Source: an uncultured Pelagibacteraceae bacterium (lineage in GTDB: Bacteria > Pseudomonadota > Alphaproteobacteria > Pelagibacterales > Pelagibacteraceae). From it: a stretch of 60,913 nucleotides of DNA. The stretch lies in assembly GCA_902597335.1 (NCBI GenBank), contig CACJXK010000008.1, forward strand, positions 1 to 60,913, given 5' to 3'. Below are positions 8,953 to 17,670 of the stretch, in pieces (the stretch's first letter is position 1; each line of letters begins with the position of its first letter). The translations under genes and the position numbers were made by a program. The notes beneath the pieces are model-generated. The model had not been told where the DNA came from and made no database searches. It was given only the letters and a program-made list of their open reading frames with translations.

Positions 8953-10407
8953 ATGGAAAATTCAATAAAAATTGATCCTTTTGGCTTTAGAGAGTACGAC
9001 GCCAGATGGTTGTATCCTGATGACATCAATTTAGAAGGTGTGACAAATTTGGGAAAAGGTTTGGGAACTCAGGTAATTAATCACACAAACAGAAAAAATC
9101 CAAGAATCATTGTTGGTCATGATTACAGATCTTATAGTGAAGAAATAAAAACAGCACTTAAAAAAGGTCTTGTATCAACCGGCTGTTATGTTGAAGATAT
9201 AGGCTTATCTTTGTCACCTATGGTTTATTTCGCACAATTTAATTTAGAAAGTGATGCAGTAGCAATGGTAACAGCTAGTCACAATGAAAATGGATGGACT
9301 GGTGTAAAAATGGGAATTATGAAAGGACTAACTCACGCCCCAGAAGAAATGAAAGAGTTAAAAGAAATAACATTAAATAACAAATTTATTGAAGGGGTTG
9401 GTAGTGAAAAAGAAATAACCAATTTTCAAAATATCTATAAAGATGATCTAATAAGTAAAAATAAAATTAATAAAAAAATTAAAGCTGTTGTTGCTTGTGG
9501 AAATGGAACAGCAGGAATATTTGCACCAGATATATTAAGAGGAATTGGTTGTGAAGTTATAGAATTAGATTGTAATTTAGACTATACGTTTCCTAAATAT
9601 AACCCAAATCCAGAAGATTTAGAGATGCTACATGCAATCAGCAAATCTGTTTTAGAAAATAAAGCTGATATTGGTTTTGGCTTTGATGGAGATGGCGATC
9701 GTGTTGGGGTTATTGATGACAAAGGAAATGAAATATTTTCAGACAAAATCGGTTTATTGATTGCAAGAAATTTATCCAATACTCATAAAAATTCAAAATT
9801 TGTTGTTGATGTGAAATCAACAGGTTTATATTCAACTGATGAAATTTTAAAAAGTAACTCTTGTGAAACATTATATTGGAAAACAGGACATTCTCATATT
9901 AAAAGAAAGGTAAATCAAGTACAAGCCCTTGCTGGTTTTGAAAAGAGTGGACATTTCTTTTTTAATCAACCTTTAGGTTATGGATATGATGATGGAATAA
10001 ACTCAGCAATACAGGTATGTCATTTACTAAATAACAATAATAAAAAAATGAATGAGATAATTAGCGAACTACCTAATACTTATCAATCTCCAACAATGGC
10101 TCCGTTTTGTAAAGACGATGAAAAATATCAAGTTGTTGGTGATTTAATTAAACAAATAGAAAATTTAAAAAAAAATAATATTAAAATTGATAATCAAGAA
10201 ATTGAAAATATTCTTACCGTAAACGGTATTAGATTTACATTTAATGATGGTTCCTGGGGTTTAATAAGAGCTTCGTCAAACAAACCCTCATTAGTAGTTG
10301 TAACCGAAAGTCCAACTTCAGAGGAAAGAAAGAAAAAAATCTTCGATTTTATTGATGATTTACTACAAAAAACCGGTAAAATTGGTGAATATGATCAAAA
10401 GATTTAA
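8953..10407 (+). CDS. Phosphoglucomutase/phosphomannomutase
   Basis: A 484-aa alpha-D-phosphohexomutase. The phosphoserine loop is TASHNENGW near residue 111, with Ser as the phosphorylated residue. The metal loop is GFDGDGDRVG near 241, the sugar-binding loop is GFEKSGH near 332, and a C-terminal phosphate-binding region follows. It interconverts hexose 1- and 6-phosphates for cell-surface sugar synthesis. Sequence alone does not separate glucose from mannose preference (ManB/AlgC/Pgm), so no symbol is given. It stands alone, and its stop lies directly beside the convergent TauE gene. Confidence 0.85.
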   Translation: MENSIKIDPFGFREYDARWLYPDDINLEGVTNLGKGLGTQVINHTNRKNPRIIVGHDYRSYSEEIKTALKKGLVSTGCYVEDIGLSLSPMVYFAQFNLESDAVAMVTASHNENGWTGVKMGIMKGLTHAPEEMKELKEITLNNKFIEGVGSEKEITNFQNIYKDDLISKNKINKKIKAVVACGNGTAGIFAPDILRGIGCEVIELDCNLDYTFPKYNPNPEDLEMLHAISKSVLENKADIGFGFDGDGDRVGVIDDKGNEIFSDKIGLLIARNLSNTHKNSKFVVDVKSTGLYSTDEILKSNSCETLYWKTGHSHIKRKVNQVQALAGFEKSGHFFFNQPLGYGYDDGINSAIQVCHLLNNNNKKMNEIISELPNTYQSPTMAPFCKDDEKYQVVGDLIKQIENLKKNNIKIDNQEIENILTVNGIRFTFNDGSWGLIRASSNKPSLVVVTESPTSEERKKKIFDFIDDLLQKTGKIGEYDQKI

Positions 10408-11238
10408 TTAAAGATCTAAAAACCTTAATAAAAATAGAGTTCCTATAACATACAAAAATACCCCGAACATTCTCTGTGTTTTATTTTTATCTGTAGTATG
10501 AACCATATTGGCACCAACACGGGCCATGAATGATGTTATAGGGATAAATATCAAAAAAGCAGGAATATTTATAAAGCCAAGACTTAAAGGAAGATTTGCT
10601 TTCAGTAAAAATCCAGAGGTTAGAAAACCAATAGAACCAATAGATGCTATTACAAATCCTATAGCAGCTGAACTTCCTATTGCTCTACTAATTGGATATC
10701 CAAAATACCTTAAGATTGGCACATTCATCATTGCACCTGTTATACCCATTGGTGCAGATATAAAACCAGACAAGAAGCCAAAAGTTGCTCTTGGGAAAAA
10801 CATAAATTTTTTATTTTTTTTTAGTTCCTGTTTAACTATCAATAAATATCCACCAAAAAAATAGACAACAACAGCAAAAAATAAAACTAAAGATTTTGTA
10901 TTTAACAAAGCTGCCATATATGTTCCAAGCAAAACACCAAATATTACAAATAGTCCATAGGTTTTTAAAATATTAATATCTACAGCTTTATGTTTCCTGT
11001 GTGTCATTACGGAAACAAAAGACGTAAAAATAGTAATAGAAAAAGCAGTGCCAACTGATAAATGCATTAAATAAGATTTATCAATATCTGCAGTTTCAAA
11101 AATAAAAAAAAGGACAGGAACTGAAATCAATCCACCACCTATTCCAAAATATCCTGCAAAAAAACCAACTGGAAATGCAGTAAGTATCATTAACAAAATT
11201 AATAGGTAATACTGATTTGAAAGAATTGTATTAATCAA
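10408..11238 (-). CDS. TauE/SafE-family membrane permease (sulfite or organic-anion exporter)
   Basis: A hydrophobic protein with about eight membrane segments and the duplicated glycine-rich TauE/SafE motif: AGYFGIGGGLISVP near the N-terminus and GFISAPMGITGAMMNVP in the second half. An ATG at 11295 would overlap dusA by 65 bp. I prefer the TTG at 11238, which overlaps the dusA stop by 8 bp and gives 276 aa; the start remains uncertain. Family members export sulfite, sulfoacetate or other anions. It ends an apparent dctPQM-mcd-dusA-tauE transcription unit, so its substrate may be unrelated to sulfur. Confidence 0.78.
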   Translation of the reverse strand: MINTILSNQYYLLILLMILTAFPVGFFAGYFGIGGGLISVPVLFFIFETADIDKSYLMHLSVGTAFSITIFTSFVSVMTHRKHKAVDINILKTYGLFVIFGVLLGTYMAALLNTKSLVLFFAVVVYFFGGYLLIVKQELKKNKKFMFFPRATFGFLSGFISAPMGITGAMMNVPILRYFGYPISRAIGSSAAIGFVIASIGSIGFLTSGFLLKANLPLSLGFINIPAFLIFIPITSFMARVGANMVHTTDKNKTQRMFGVFLYVIGTLFLLRFLDL

Positions 11239-12232
11239 TCTGACCTGCCGAATGTAACTTAGGAGAAAGTTTAACTTTATCCATAATATGATCAATTTTT
11301 TTTACATCCGCATCTCTTACACACATATTTTCACTTAAATATCTTTTCCAATGACTTGAGCCAGTTTGACCATGAAATAAACCAAGAGTATGTCTCATCA
11401 CTTGATTAACTCTTGTACCTTTTTTAACTTCGGTTTTAACATAGTCAATTAAATCTTCTATAACTTCCTCTCTATCTTTAATGTCATAGTTATTAAATAT
11501 TTCATTTTCGATTTCTGCTAAAAAGTATGGGGAATGATAAACAGACCTTCCAATCATAGTACCATCAACTTTATCTAAATGATTTTTAACGTGCTCTGTT
11601 GATGTAATACCTCCATTAATTATTATTTCTAAATCTTTAAAATCTTGTTTTAACTTGTAAACATAATCATATTTTAAAGGAGGTATATTAAGATTTTGTT
11701 TTGGGGTAAATTTTCCAAGCATTGCTTTTCTTGCATGAATAATAAATGTCTTAACGCCTGTTTCTTTAAGTGTACTTATAAAATTATAAAAATGCTCATA
11801 ATCGTCAACATCATCATAGCCAATTCTAGTCTTAACAGTGACTGGTAGCGACGTGGAATTTATCATTTCTGATAAACAATCTGCTACAAGATTTGGCTCT
11901 TTAATCAAACAAGCGCCAAATTTATTTTTTTGAACTTTTTTGCTTGGACATCCTAAGTTTAGATTTATTTCATCATAACCAAATTCTTCACCAATTTTTG
12001 CTGAATTTGCTAACAATCTTGGAGTGGATCCACCTAATTGAAGAGCAACGGGTTTTTCTCTAAGATCAAAAGATAATAATTTTTCTTTATCTCCCCTATC
12101 AATAGCTTCTGAAACTACCATCTCAGTATAGAGAAGAACGTTTTTACTTATTAACCTTAAGAAGTATCTTTCATGCCTATCTGTGCAGTCCATCATTGGA
12201 GCAACTGATACGAGTCTTTTTATTTTAGACAT
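11231..12232 (-). CDS. dusA: tRNA-dihydrouridine synthase A
   Basis: A 333-aa FMN-dependent Dus enzyme beginning SVAPMMDCTDRHERYF, the DusA signature. It has the catalytic Cys95 in NLGCPSKKV, the VKTRIGYD segment and the C-terminal helical tRNA-binding domain. DusA reduces U20/U20a in the tRNA D-loop. It overlaps malonyl-CoA decarboxylase upstream by 8 bp and the TauE gene downstream by a few bases, so a housekeeping tRNA gene is embedded in a catabolic operon, as is common in compact genomes. Confidence 0.92.
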   Translation of the reverse strand: MSKIKRLVSVAPMMDCTDRHERYFLRLISKNVLLYTEMVVSEAIDRGDKEKLLSFDLREKPVALQLGGSTPRLLANSAKIGEEFGYDEINLNLGCPSKKVQKNKFGACLIKEPNLVADCLSEMINSTSLPVTVKTRIGYDDVDDYEHFYNFISTLKETGVKTFIIHARKAMLGKFTPKQNLNIPPLKYDYVYKLKQDFKDLEIIINGGITSTEHVKNHLDKVDGTMIGRSVYHSPYFLAEIENEIFNNYDIKDREEVIEDLIDYVKTEVKKGTRVNQVMRHTLGLFHGQTGSSHWKRYLSENMCVRDADVKKIDHIMDKVKLSPKLHSAGQID

Positions 12233-13535
12233 ATTTTTTAACTTTATTTGAAAGGTTTACCTTTTTTTCGTTCACATATTCTTGGTGGTTTTTTTCAATT
12301 TTAGCTAATTCGTAACGGTAATTAACCATAACACCAAAAGATCTTTTAAAGCCAACTTCAGAAACATTTGCATTAATAGCAATATCGTCTATTTCAGCTC
12401 CATTTTTTAGGTGAAATCTACAAACATCATTAATCGGAAATCCAAAATCATTTTTTTGTTTTGCTAAATAATTTAAAGCTAATTTACTAATTAATACTTT
12501 GCTATCTGCAATTCTTTTATCACCTATTTTTAAATCATTTGACTTTAAAAAATCTAAACTATTTTTATTTGCCTCTCCAATTATTTCTGCTGCTTCAGAA
12601 CTTTCCATATTTTTAAACCAATCAGCAAAACCTACCATTGGTGATAAAGTTCCAAAATATTTTACATCTGGTAGCTCCTCTTGGAGTTCATAAACAACTC
12701 TTTTTATAAGGAAATTTCCGAGCGTTACTCTTGAAAGCCCTTCTTGACAGTTGCTAATAGAGTAAAATGTTGCAGTATCGTAATCTTTAATTTTTTCTTC
12801 TGACGGTCTTGTTAATTCTTGTATCGACTGACTTAGACCTTTTGTTAATGCTATTTCAACAAAAATAATTGGCTCATCTTCTAATGCAGGGTGAAAATAT
12901 GCAAAAAATCTTCTGTCCTTACCGAGTCTTCTTTTCAATTCATTCATATCCTTCATAGAATGAACTTTCTCATATTTTAGTAGTTTTTCTAAAATTGCAG
13001 CTTTAGTATCCCAAGTTATTTTTCTTAGTTTTAAAAATCCTGGATTGAACCAGTTTTTAAATATATCTATCAAATCATAATCTAAACTTTTTAACTCTGG
13101 ATTGTCTTTTAACAATCTTTGTAGATCTTCTCTAAGAGATACAATCTCTGAGGTTCCATTTGGGGCCATATTTAATCTTACAAACAACTCTTTTCTAATT
13201 CCAGAAGCTACTCTAGATAAATTTAAAATTGAATAATCGTCTTGAGCATTACTGTAATTTTTAATTGCCTCATCAATTTTTATTGGATCAGGTTTATATT
13301 TGTCATTAACCTGAATTAAAAACTTGTTTTTTTCCTCAATAGATAAATTTTGATATCTAAATAGAATATCTCTTGCCAAAGTAATCCCAAATGCTGCACC
13401 TTTTGTAGATAACAAGTCATCACAAAGATCGATCAAATCTCTCTTTTTTTTTGTAATACTCTTTAAAGATTTTTTTTCTAAAATCTTTTGTCCAGCATCA
13501 GCAATCGTTTCAAAAATTCTTTTTATATTTAGCAT
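12225..13535 (-). CDS. Malonyl-CoA decarboxylase
   Basis: A 436-aa protein of the malonyl-CoA decarboxylase family. It has an N-terminal helical domain (about 1-160), then a GNAT-like catalytic domain with FFAYFHPALEDEPIIFVE, the ATFYSISNCQEGL segment and FGTLSPMVGF. The C-terminal FHLKNGAEI motif carries the catalytic His. It converts malonyl-CoA to acetyl-CoA and CO2. It lies 15 bp after a TRAP large permease and opposite a class III CoA-transferase, which together suggest uptake and use of malonate or a related dicarboxylate. The known alphaproteobacterial malonate operon pairs a TRAP system with this enzyme (MatA), but with the synthetase MatB, which is absent here. Confidence 0.9.
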   Translation of the reverse strand: MLNIKRIFETIADAGQKILEKKSLKSITKKKRDLIDLCDDLLSTKGAAFGITLARDILFRYQNLSIEEKNKFLIQVNDKYKPDPIKIDEAIKNYSNAQDDYSILNLSRVASGIRKELFVRLNMAPNGTSEIVSLREDLQRLLKDNPELKSLDYDLIDIFKNWFNPGFLKLRKITWDTKAAILEKLLKYEKVHSMKDMNELKRRLGKDRRFFAYFHPALEDEPIIFVEIALTKGLSQSIQELTRPSEEKIKDYDTATFYSISNCQEGLSRVTLGNFLIKRVVYELQEELPDVKYFGTLSPMVGFADWFKNMESSEAAEIIGEANKNSLDFLKSNDLKIGDKRIADSKVLISKLALNYLAKQKNDFGFPINDVCRFHLKNGAEIDDIAINANVSEVGFKRSFGVMVNYRYELAKIEKNHQEYVNEKKVNLSNKVKKYV

Positions 13536-13550
13536 GGTGTTTTTTATATA

Positions 13551-14882
13551 TTAAAAACCTAAACTTTTACCCATTATTTTATCAGGTAACCAAGTAACTA
13601 TTTCAGGAAAAATACACAAAATTAATATAGCTAGAGCCATAATTATCATAAATGGTATAGATCCCTTTAATATTTCTGACAGACTAACATCTGGTGTAAT
13701 GCCTTTGATTATATAAAGGTTTAATCCAACAGGTGGCGTAATAAGACCAATTTCCATATTTATCGTAAATACAATCGCAAACCAATAAGGGTCAAAGCCC
13801 AGCGTGGTTATTACTGGCAGTAATATCGCTGAAGTCATCACAATTACTGCTACTGGTGGTAAAAAGAAACCTGCAATTAAAAGAAAAATATTTATTAAAA
13901 TAAATACAACCCATTTATTTGAACTTAGCTCTACCATGCTTTGTGCTAGTGATTGAGTTACATAAAGCTGTGATAATGTGAAAGCAAATAGATAAGATGC
14001 AGCAATGATAAACATTATCATCACACTTTCTTTCATAGATACTTTAACAATATTCCAGATTTTTTTTGGTTGATAAATTTTGTAAACTACAGCGATTAAT
14101 ACAAAAACTAAAAAAGCTCCAACGCCAGATGCTTCTGAAGGTGTAGCTACTCCACCATACAAAACATAAAGAACACCAGCTATAATTGCTAGGAAAGGTA
14201 AAATCCTTGGCAATACTTCAATTTTCTCTTTAAAAGTAGGAGGTGTTCTGTTCTTTAAGGCTTTTGCTGAATCTTTATCAATAAAATAACTATGTATGAG
14301 AGCCCATATAGCAAACATACCTGCTAACATAAATCCAGGTATCAAGCCACTTAAGAATAATCTTCCAATTGATGTTCCTGTAGCAATACCATAAACAATT
14401 AAAACAATGCTTGGAGGAATTAAAACTCCTAGCGTACCACCAGCTGCAATAGTCCCTGTTGCTATTTGATCAGAATACCCTCTTTTTCTCATCTCAGGTA
14501 TTCCCATAGTTCCAATTGCTGCACATGTTGCAGGACTTGATCCACTTAAGGCGGCAAATATTGAGCAAGCACCTATGTTAGAAATTACTAATCCTCCTGG
14601 TACTCTCCAAAGCCATCTATCTAAGCCTGTATATAGATCTTTTCCTGCTGGTGAATTGGCAACTGCCATTCCCATTAAAATAAACATTGGAATTGAAAGT
14701 AAAACAAAAGAGTTTAGTCCTGCATAAAATGTTTCTGCAAAAACATCTAACATTTGAAAACCTTCAAATGCAACTAACAACGTTATTGAGACAAAGCTCA
14801 AACCAAACGCAATTGGTATTCCAGAAAATAAAACCACTAAAGTGAAAACCGCAACAATTATTGCTATAATTAACGGATCCAT
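13551..14882 (-). CDS. TRAP transporter large permease (DctM type)
   Basis: A 443-aa very hydrophobic protein with about 12 membrane segments. DctM signatures include SIPMFILMG near 60, GSSPATCAAIG near 115, GGTLGVLIPPS near 150 and the C-terminal NMEIGLITPPVGLNLY. It is the Na+-coupled translocation subunit of a tripartite ATP-independent periplasmic transporter. Its start overlaps the dctQ stop by one base. With dctP and dctQ upstream and malonyl-CoA decarboxylase downstream, a malonate-like dicarboxylate is the inferred substrate. Confidence 0.93.
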   Translation of the reverse strand: MDPLIIAIIVAVFTLVVLFSGIPIAFGLSFVSITLLVAFEGFQMLDVFAETFYAGLNSFVLLSIPMFILMGMAVANSPAGKDLYTGLDRWLWRVPGGLVISNIGACSIFAALSGSSPATCAAIGTMGIPEMRKRGYSDQIATGTIAAGGTLGVLIPPSIVLIVYGIATGTSIGRLFLSGLIPGFMLAGMFAIWALIHSYFIDKDSAKALKNRTPPTFKEKIEVLPRILPFLAIIAGVLYVLYGGVATPSEASGVGAFLVFVLIAVVYKIYQPKKIWNIVKVSMKESVMIMFIIAASYLFAFTLSQLYVTQSLAQSMVELSSNKWVVFILINIFLLIAGFFLPPVAVIVMTSAILLPVITTLGFDPYWFAIVFTINMEIGLITPPVGLNLYIIKGITPDVSLSEILKGSIPFMIIMALAILILCIFPEIVTWLPDKIMGKSLGF

Positions 14883-15376
14883 TAGTAACCACCTTCCTCG
14901 TCAATGAGTTTAATTATTTCTGCAATATATTGAAGTATCATTAAGGCTGCACCAATCATCATTGATGAATAAGGTATCCATAAAGGAGGATCCCAAACAG
15001 TTCCTGTTGAATAGTTTTTTGTAAACGCTTCTTCAACCATCAAATATCCAAAATAAAATAAAATTAAAAAAAATAATAAACTTATTAGTGATGTGAAAAT
15101 TTTAAGTCTAAGAATGTTTTTCTTTGATAAAAAATCATAAATCCACTCCATGCTAACATGCGCTTTTTCGCTTAAAACATAAGCACTTCCTATAAAAGTT
15201 GAAGCAACTAAAAGCATCGTCACTAACTCTGTTTGCCATGTAATAGCTCTTTGAAAGAAATATCTTTCAAAAACTAATTCTACAATAACCAAGATTGACA
15301 GGAGCAGGGCTAAAACAGCAAATGCACCACATGCTTGTGAACTATAATTACAGAATTTTAAATATTTTTGCTTCAT
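14882..15376 (-). CDS. TRAP transporter small permease (DctQ type)
   Basis: A 164-aa protein with four membrane segments and the DctQ-type segments FFQRAITWQTEL, TFIGSAYVL and HVSMEWIYDFL. It bridges the binding protein and DctM in the inner membrane. The ATG directly follows the U-tract of a strong stem-loop (15383-15413) that separates it from dctP, so dctQM expression probably depends on read-through or processing. It overlaps dctM by one base. Confidence 0.9.
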   Translation of the reverse strand: MKQKYLKFCNYSSQACGAFAVLALLLSILVIVELVFERYFFQRAITWQTELVTMLLVASTFIGSAYVLSEKAHVSMEWIYDFLSKKNILRLKIFTSLISLLFFLILFYFGYLMVEEAFTKNYSTGTVWDPPLWIPYSSMMIGAALMILQYIAEIIKLIDEEGGY

Positions 15377-15413
15377 AAAAAAAACCCCTATTTAATATTT
15401 TTAAATAGGGGTT
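15377..15413 (-). terminator. Terminator-like stem-loop between dctP and dctQ
   Basis: On the minus strand there is a perfect 13-bp stem (AACCCCTATTTAA and its complement, 15413-15401 with 15395-15383) and a 5-nt loop. A run of eight T covers the stem end and continues to base 15377, immediately before the dctQ ATG. This is the shape of a rho-independent terminator inside an operon. It would let most transcripts end after the binding-protein gene, or protect the dctP mRNA 3' end, while some transcription continues into dctQM-mcd. Confidence 0.8.
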
Positions 15414-15427
15414 CTTTATATATCTTT

Positions 15428-16438
15428 TTATTTAACTGCTAAAGCCATTTCCATTAGCTTATCGCCACCTGGAACTTTTTCAGCAAATGCTTTATGAGAA
15501 GATTGTTTAGCAATCTCAACCCAAGCCGCATGGTCGTTTGCATCCATATATACTAATTTTACTCCTGCTGCTTTATAAGCGTCTTCAAATTTTTTATCTA
15601 AATTTTCAACTTGCGCAGTCATGTATTTTTCAGCAACTTTACCAGCTTTCATTAAAGCATCTTGTTGTTTTGAATTTAATTTATCAAAGCTCATTTTTGA
15701 CATCAAAATTGGCTCATACATAAACCATAAACCGAATTTCCCTGGAGGTGTTGCGCATGTTACTTGCTCATAAATTTTGTAACTAACAAAACTTCCTGAA
15801 CTAGTATTTGCACCTGTTAATACTCCAGTTTGTAATCCAGTATAAATTTCTGAAGAAGGCATACTTTGAATACCAGCACCAGCTGCTTCTAACATTTGGT
15901 TAAAAGCTTTACCAGCTGCTCTCATTACTTGGCCTTTAGCATCTGATGGATTTTTAATACATTTTGATTTAGATGCAAAACCACCACCAAGCCATGCATC
16001 AGATAGAACAACAACACCAGCATCATTTATAATTCTCTTAATTTCAGTCATCATTGGACCTTTATTAAATCTTAGTGCATGATCATGATTCTTAACAGTT
16101 CCTGGCATTAAAGTTGCGTCAAATTCTGGATGGAATTTCGATGCATACGCTAATGGAAATGCTGAAATATCCAATTGACCAGTTGTCATTGGTTTCCACT
16201 GCTCTTTAGGTTTATATAAAGATTTTGCTGGATAAATTCTAATGTCTAAATCTACTCCTGCTTTTTTAACTTCATCTGCAATTATTTGAACCATTTCATG
16301 TCTTGGATCATAAGAACCGTCTGCTCTAGGTGTTCCAGGCCATTGGTGACTTGCTTTTAGTGTCACTGCATATGCCGATCCAATTAATGAGAATGCTAAA
16401 AATAATGTTGTAAAATAAAAACTTATTTTTTTTAACAT
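15428..16438 (-). CDS. TRAP transporter substrate-binding protein (DctP family)
   Basis: A 336-aa periplasmic protein with a signal peptide of about 24 residues ending SAYA. The mature part starts VTLKASHQWPG and shows the DctP pattern: GQLDISAFPLAYASKFHPEF near 95 and the ligand-site region with the conserved Arg in GQVMRAAGKAF near 175. An AGGGGA ribosome site precedes the ATG. It is the first gene of dctPQM-mcd-dusA-tauE. The ligand is inferred to be malonate or a similar carboxylate from context only. Confidence 0.9.
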   Translation of the reverse strand: MLKKISFYFTTLFLAFSLIGSAYAVTLKASHQWPGTPRADGSYDPRHEMVQIIADEVKKAGVDLDIRIYPAKSLYKPKEQWKPMTTGQLDISAFPLAYASKFHPEFDATLMPGTVKNHDHALRFNKGPMMTEIKRIINDAGVVVLSDAWLGGGFASKSKCIKNPSDAKGQVMRAAGKAFNQMLEAAGAGIQSMPSSEIYTGLQTGVLTGANTSSGSFVSYKIYEQVTCATPPGKFGLWFMYEPILMSKMSFDKLNSKQQDALMKAGKVAEKYMTAQVENLDKKFEDAYKAAGVKLVYMDANDHAAWVEIAKQSSHKAFAEKVPGGDKLMEMALAVK

Positions 16439-16457
16439 GTTTTCCCCTCTTTAAATT

Positions 16458-16500
16458 AATTTAATAATGATATTAAATTGAACTTAAGGGTAAGAGTCAA
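16458..16500 (-). promoter_or_regulatory. Promoter of the dctPQM-mcd operon, with an inverted repeat over the -10
   Basis: On the minus strand, TTGACT (16500-16495), a 17-bp spacer and TTTAAT (16477-16472) form a good sigma-70 type promoter for dctP. A perfect 9-bp inverted repeat (AATTTAATA, 4-bp spacer, TATTAAATT; 16458-16479) covers the -10 and start region and could be an operator. The arms are A/T only, so chance is a real alternative. The region also lies upstream of the divergent CoA-transferase gene, so one regulator could control both. Confidence 0.5.
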
Positions 16501-16526
16501 TATAAGGAAATGTCGTATATTTTATT

Positions 16527-17669
16527 ATGGATGGGCCACTAAAAAATTTATTAGTTGTTGATTTAACAAGGGTTTTGGTAGGACCCTATTGCACTATGAT
16601 ACTTTCAGATTTAGGTGCAAGAGTTATAAAAATTGAAGCACCTGAAATAGGTGATGACTCTCGAAAATTTGGCCCTTTTGTTAAAGATTATTCTGCATAC
16701 TTTATGTCATTAAATAGAGGAAAAGAAAGTATCGCTTTGAATTTAAAGAACAATGAAGATAAAAAAATATTTGATAAAATATTATCAAAAGCAGATATTT
16801 TAGTAGAAAACTTTAAACCTGGCACATTAGAAAAATGGGGGTTTGGTTGGAAGGATGTGATTAAAAAATATCCTAAATTAATTTATGCATCAGCATCAGG
16901 GTTTGGTCAAACTGGTCCCTTAAAGGAATTACCTGCTTATGATATGGTCGTTCAAGGTATGGGAGGCTTGATGAGTGTAACTGGTCATCCTAATTCTGAG
17001 CCAACAAGGGTTGGAACTTCTATTGGTGATATCACAGCAGGTCTGTTTACAGCAATTGGAATTAATGCAGCTTTATACGATAGACAAAAAACTGGAAAAG
17101 GAGCTTTTATAGATGTGTCTATGTTAGATTGCCAAATAGCAATTTTGGAAAATGCAATAGCAAGATATCTTTCCAAAAATGAAATTCCAGGACCAATGGG
17201 TTCCAGACATCCATCTATTGCGCCCTTTGAAGCTTTTAAAACGAAAGATAGTTATATAATTATTGCTGCAGGAAATGATAAACTTTTTACAAAACTTTGT
17301 GATGTATTAAAAATTCCTGAAACTGCAAATGATGAAAGATTTAATTCTAATTCACTAAGATGTGAAAACATGGATCATTTAAAAGAAATTTTTGAAAAAC
17401 AATTAAGCTCCAAATCTACAGATGAATGGGTTAAAGAAATGGAAGAATTGAAAATTCCATGTGGACCAATTTTTAACATAAAACAAGCTGTAGAAAATCC
17501 TCAAATTCAAGAAAGAAATATGATTGTAAAATCATACCATAAAATTATTGGTGAATTTAAATCTGCAGGAAACCCTATCAAAATGTCTACCTATAAAGAT
17601 GAAAATACCAGGGGAAATATTCCTGATTTAGATGAGCACAGGGAAAAGATAATAAAGGAATTTTGTTAA
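16527..17669 (+). CDS. CoA-transferase family III (CaiB/BaiF)
   Basis: A 380-aa class III CoA-transferase. The N-terminal VVDLTRVLVGPYCTMILSDLGA signature (22 residues here shown in part as VLVGPYCTMILSDLGA) is followed by KIEAPEIGDDSR, SLNRGKES, NFKPG near 95, YDMVVQGMGGLMS near 145 and FIDVSMLDC near 197, whose Asp is the catalytic carboxylate. These enzymes move CoA from acyl-CoA donors to carboxylic acids. It is divergent from the TRAP-mcd operon across an 88-bp shared promoter region, so it could form malonyl-CoA from malonate and feed the decarboxylase. Other acids are possible. Confidence 0.87.
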   Translation: MDGPLKNLLVVDLTRVLVGPYCTMILSDLGARVIKIEAPEIGDDSRKFGPFVKDYSAYFMSLNRGKESIALNLKNNEDKKIFDKILSKADILVENFKPGTLEKWGFGWKDVIKKYPKLIYASASGFGQTGPLKELPAYDMVVQGMGGLMSVTGHPNSEPTRVGTSIGDITAGLFTAIGINAALYDRQKTGKGAFIDVSMLDCQIAILENAIARYLSKNEIPGPMGSRHPSIAPFEAFKTKDSYIIIAAGNDKLFTKLCDVLKIPETANDERFNSNSLRCENMDHLKEIFEKQLSSKSTDEWVKEMEELKIPCGPIFNIKQAVENPQIQERNMIVKSYHKIIGEFKSAGNPIKMSTYKDENTRGNIPDLDEHREKIIKEFC

Positions 17670-17670
17670 T

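Noticed and set aside
10388..10435. Palindrome-like sequence at the convergent ends of the phosphohexomutase and TauE genes
   Set aside because: The arms do not pair without a bulge, and there is no T-run or stable stem.
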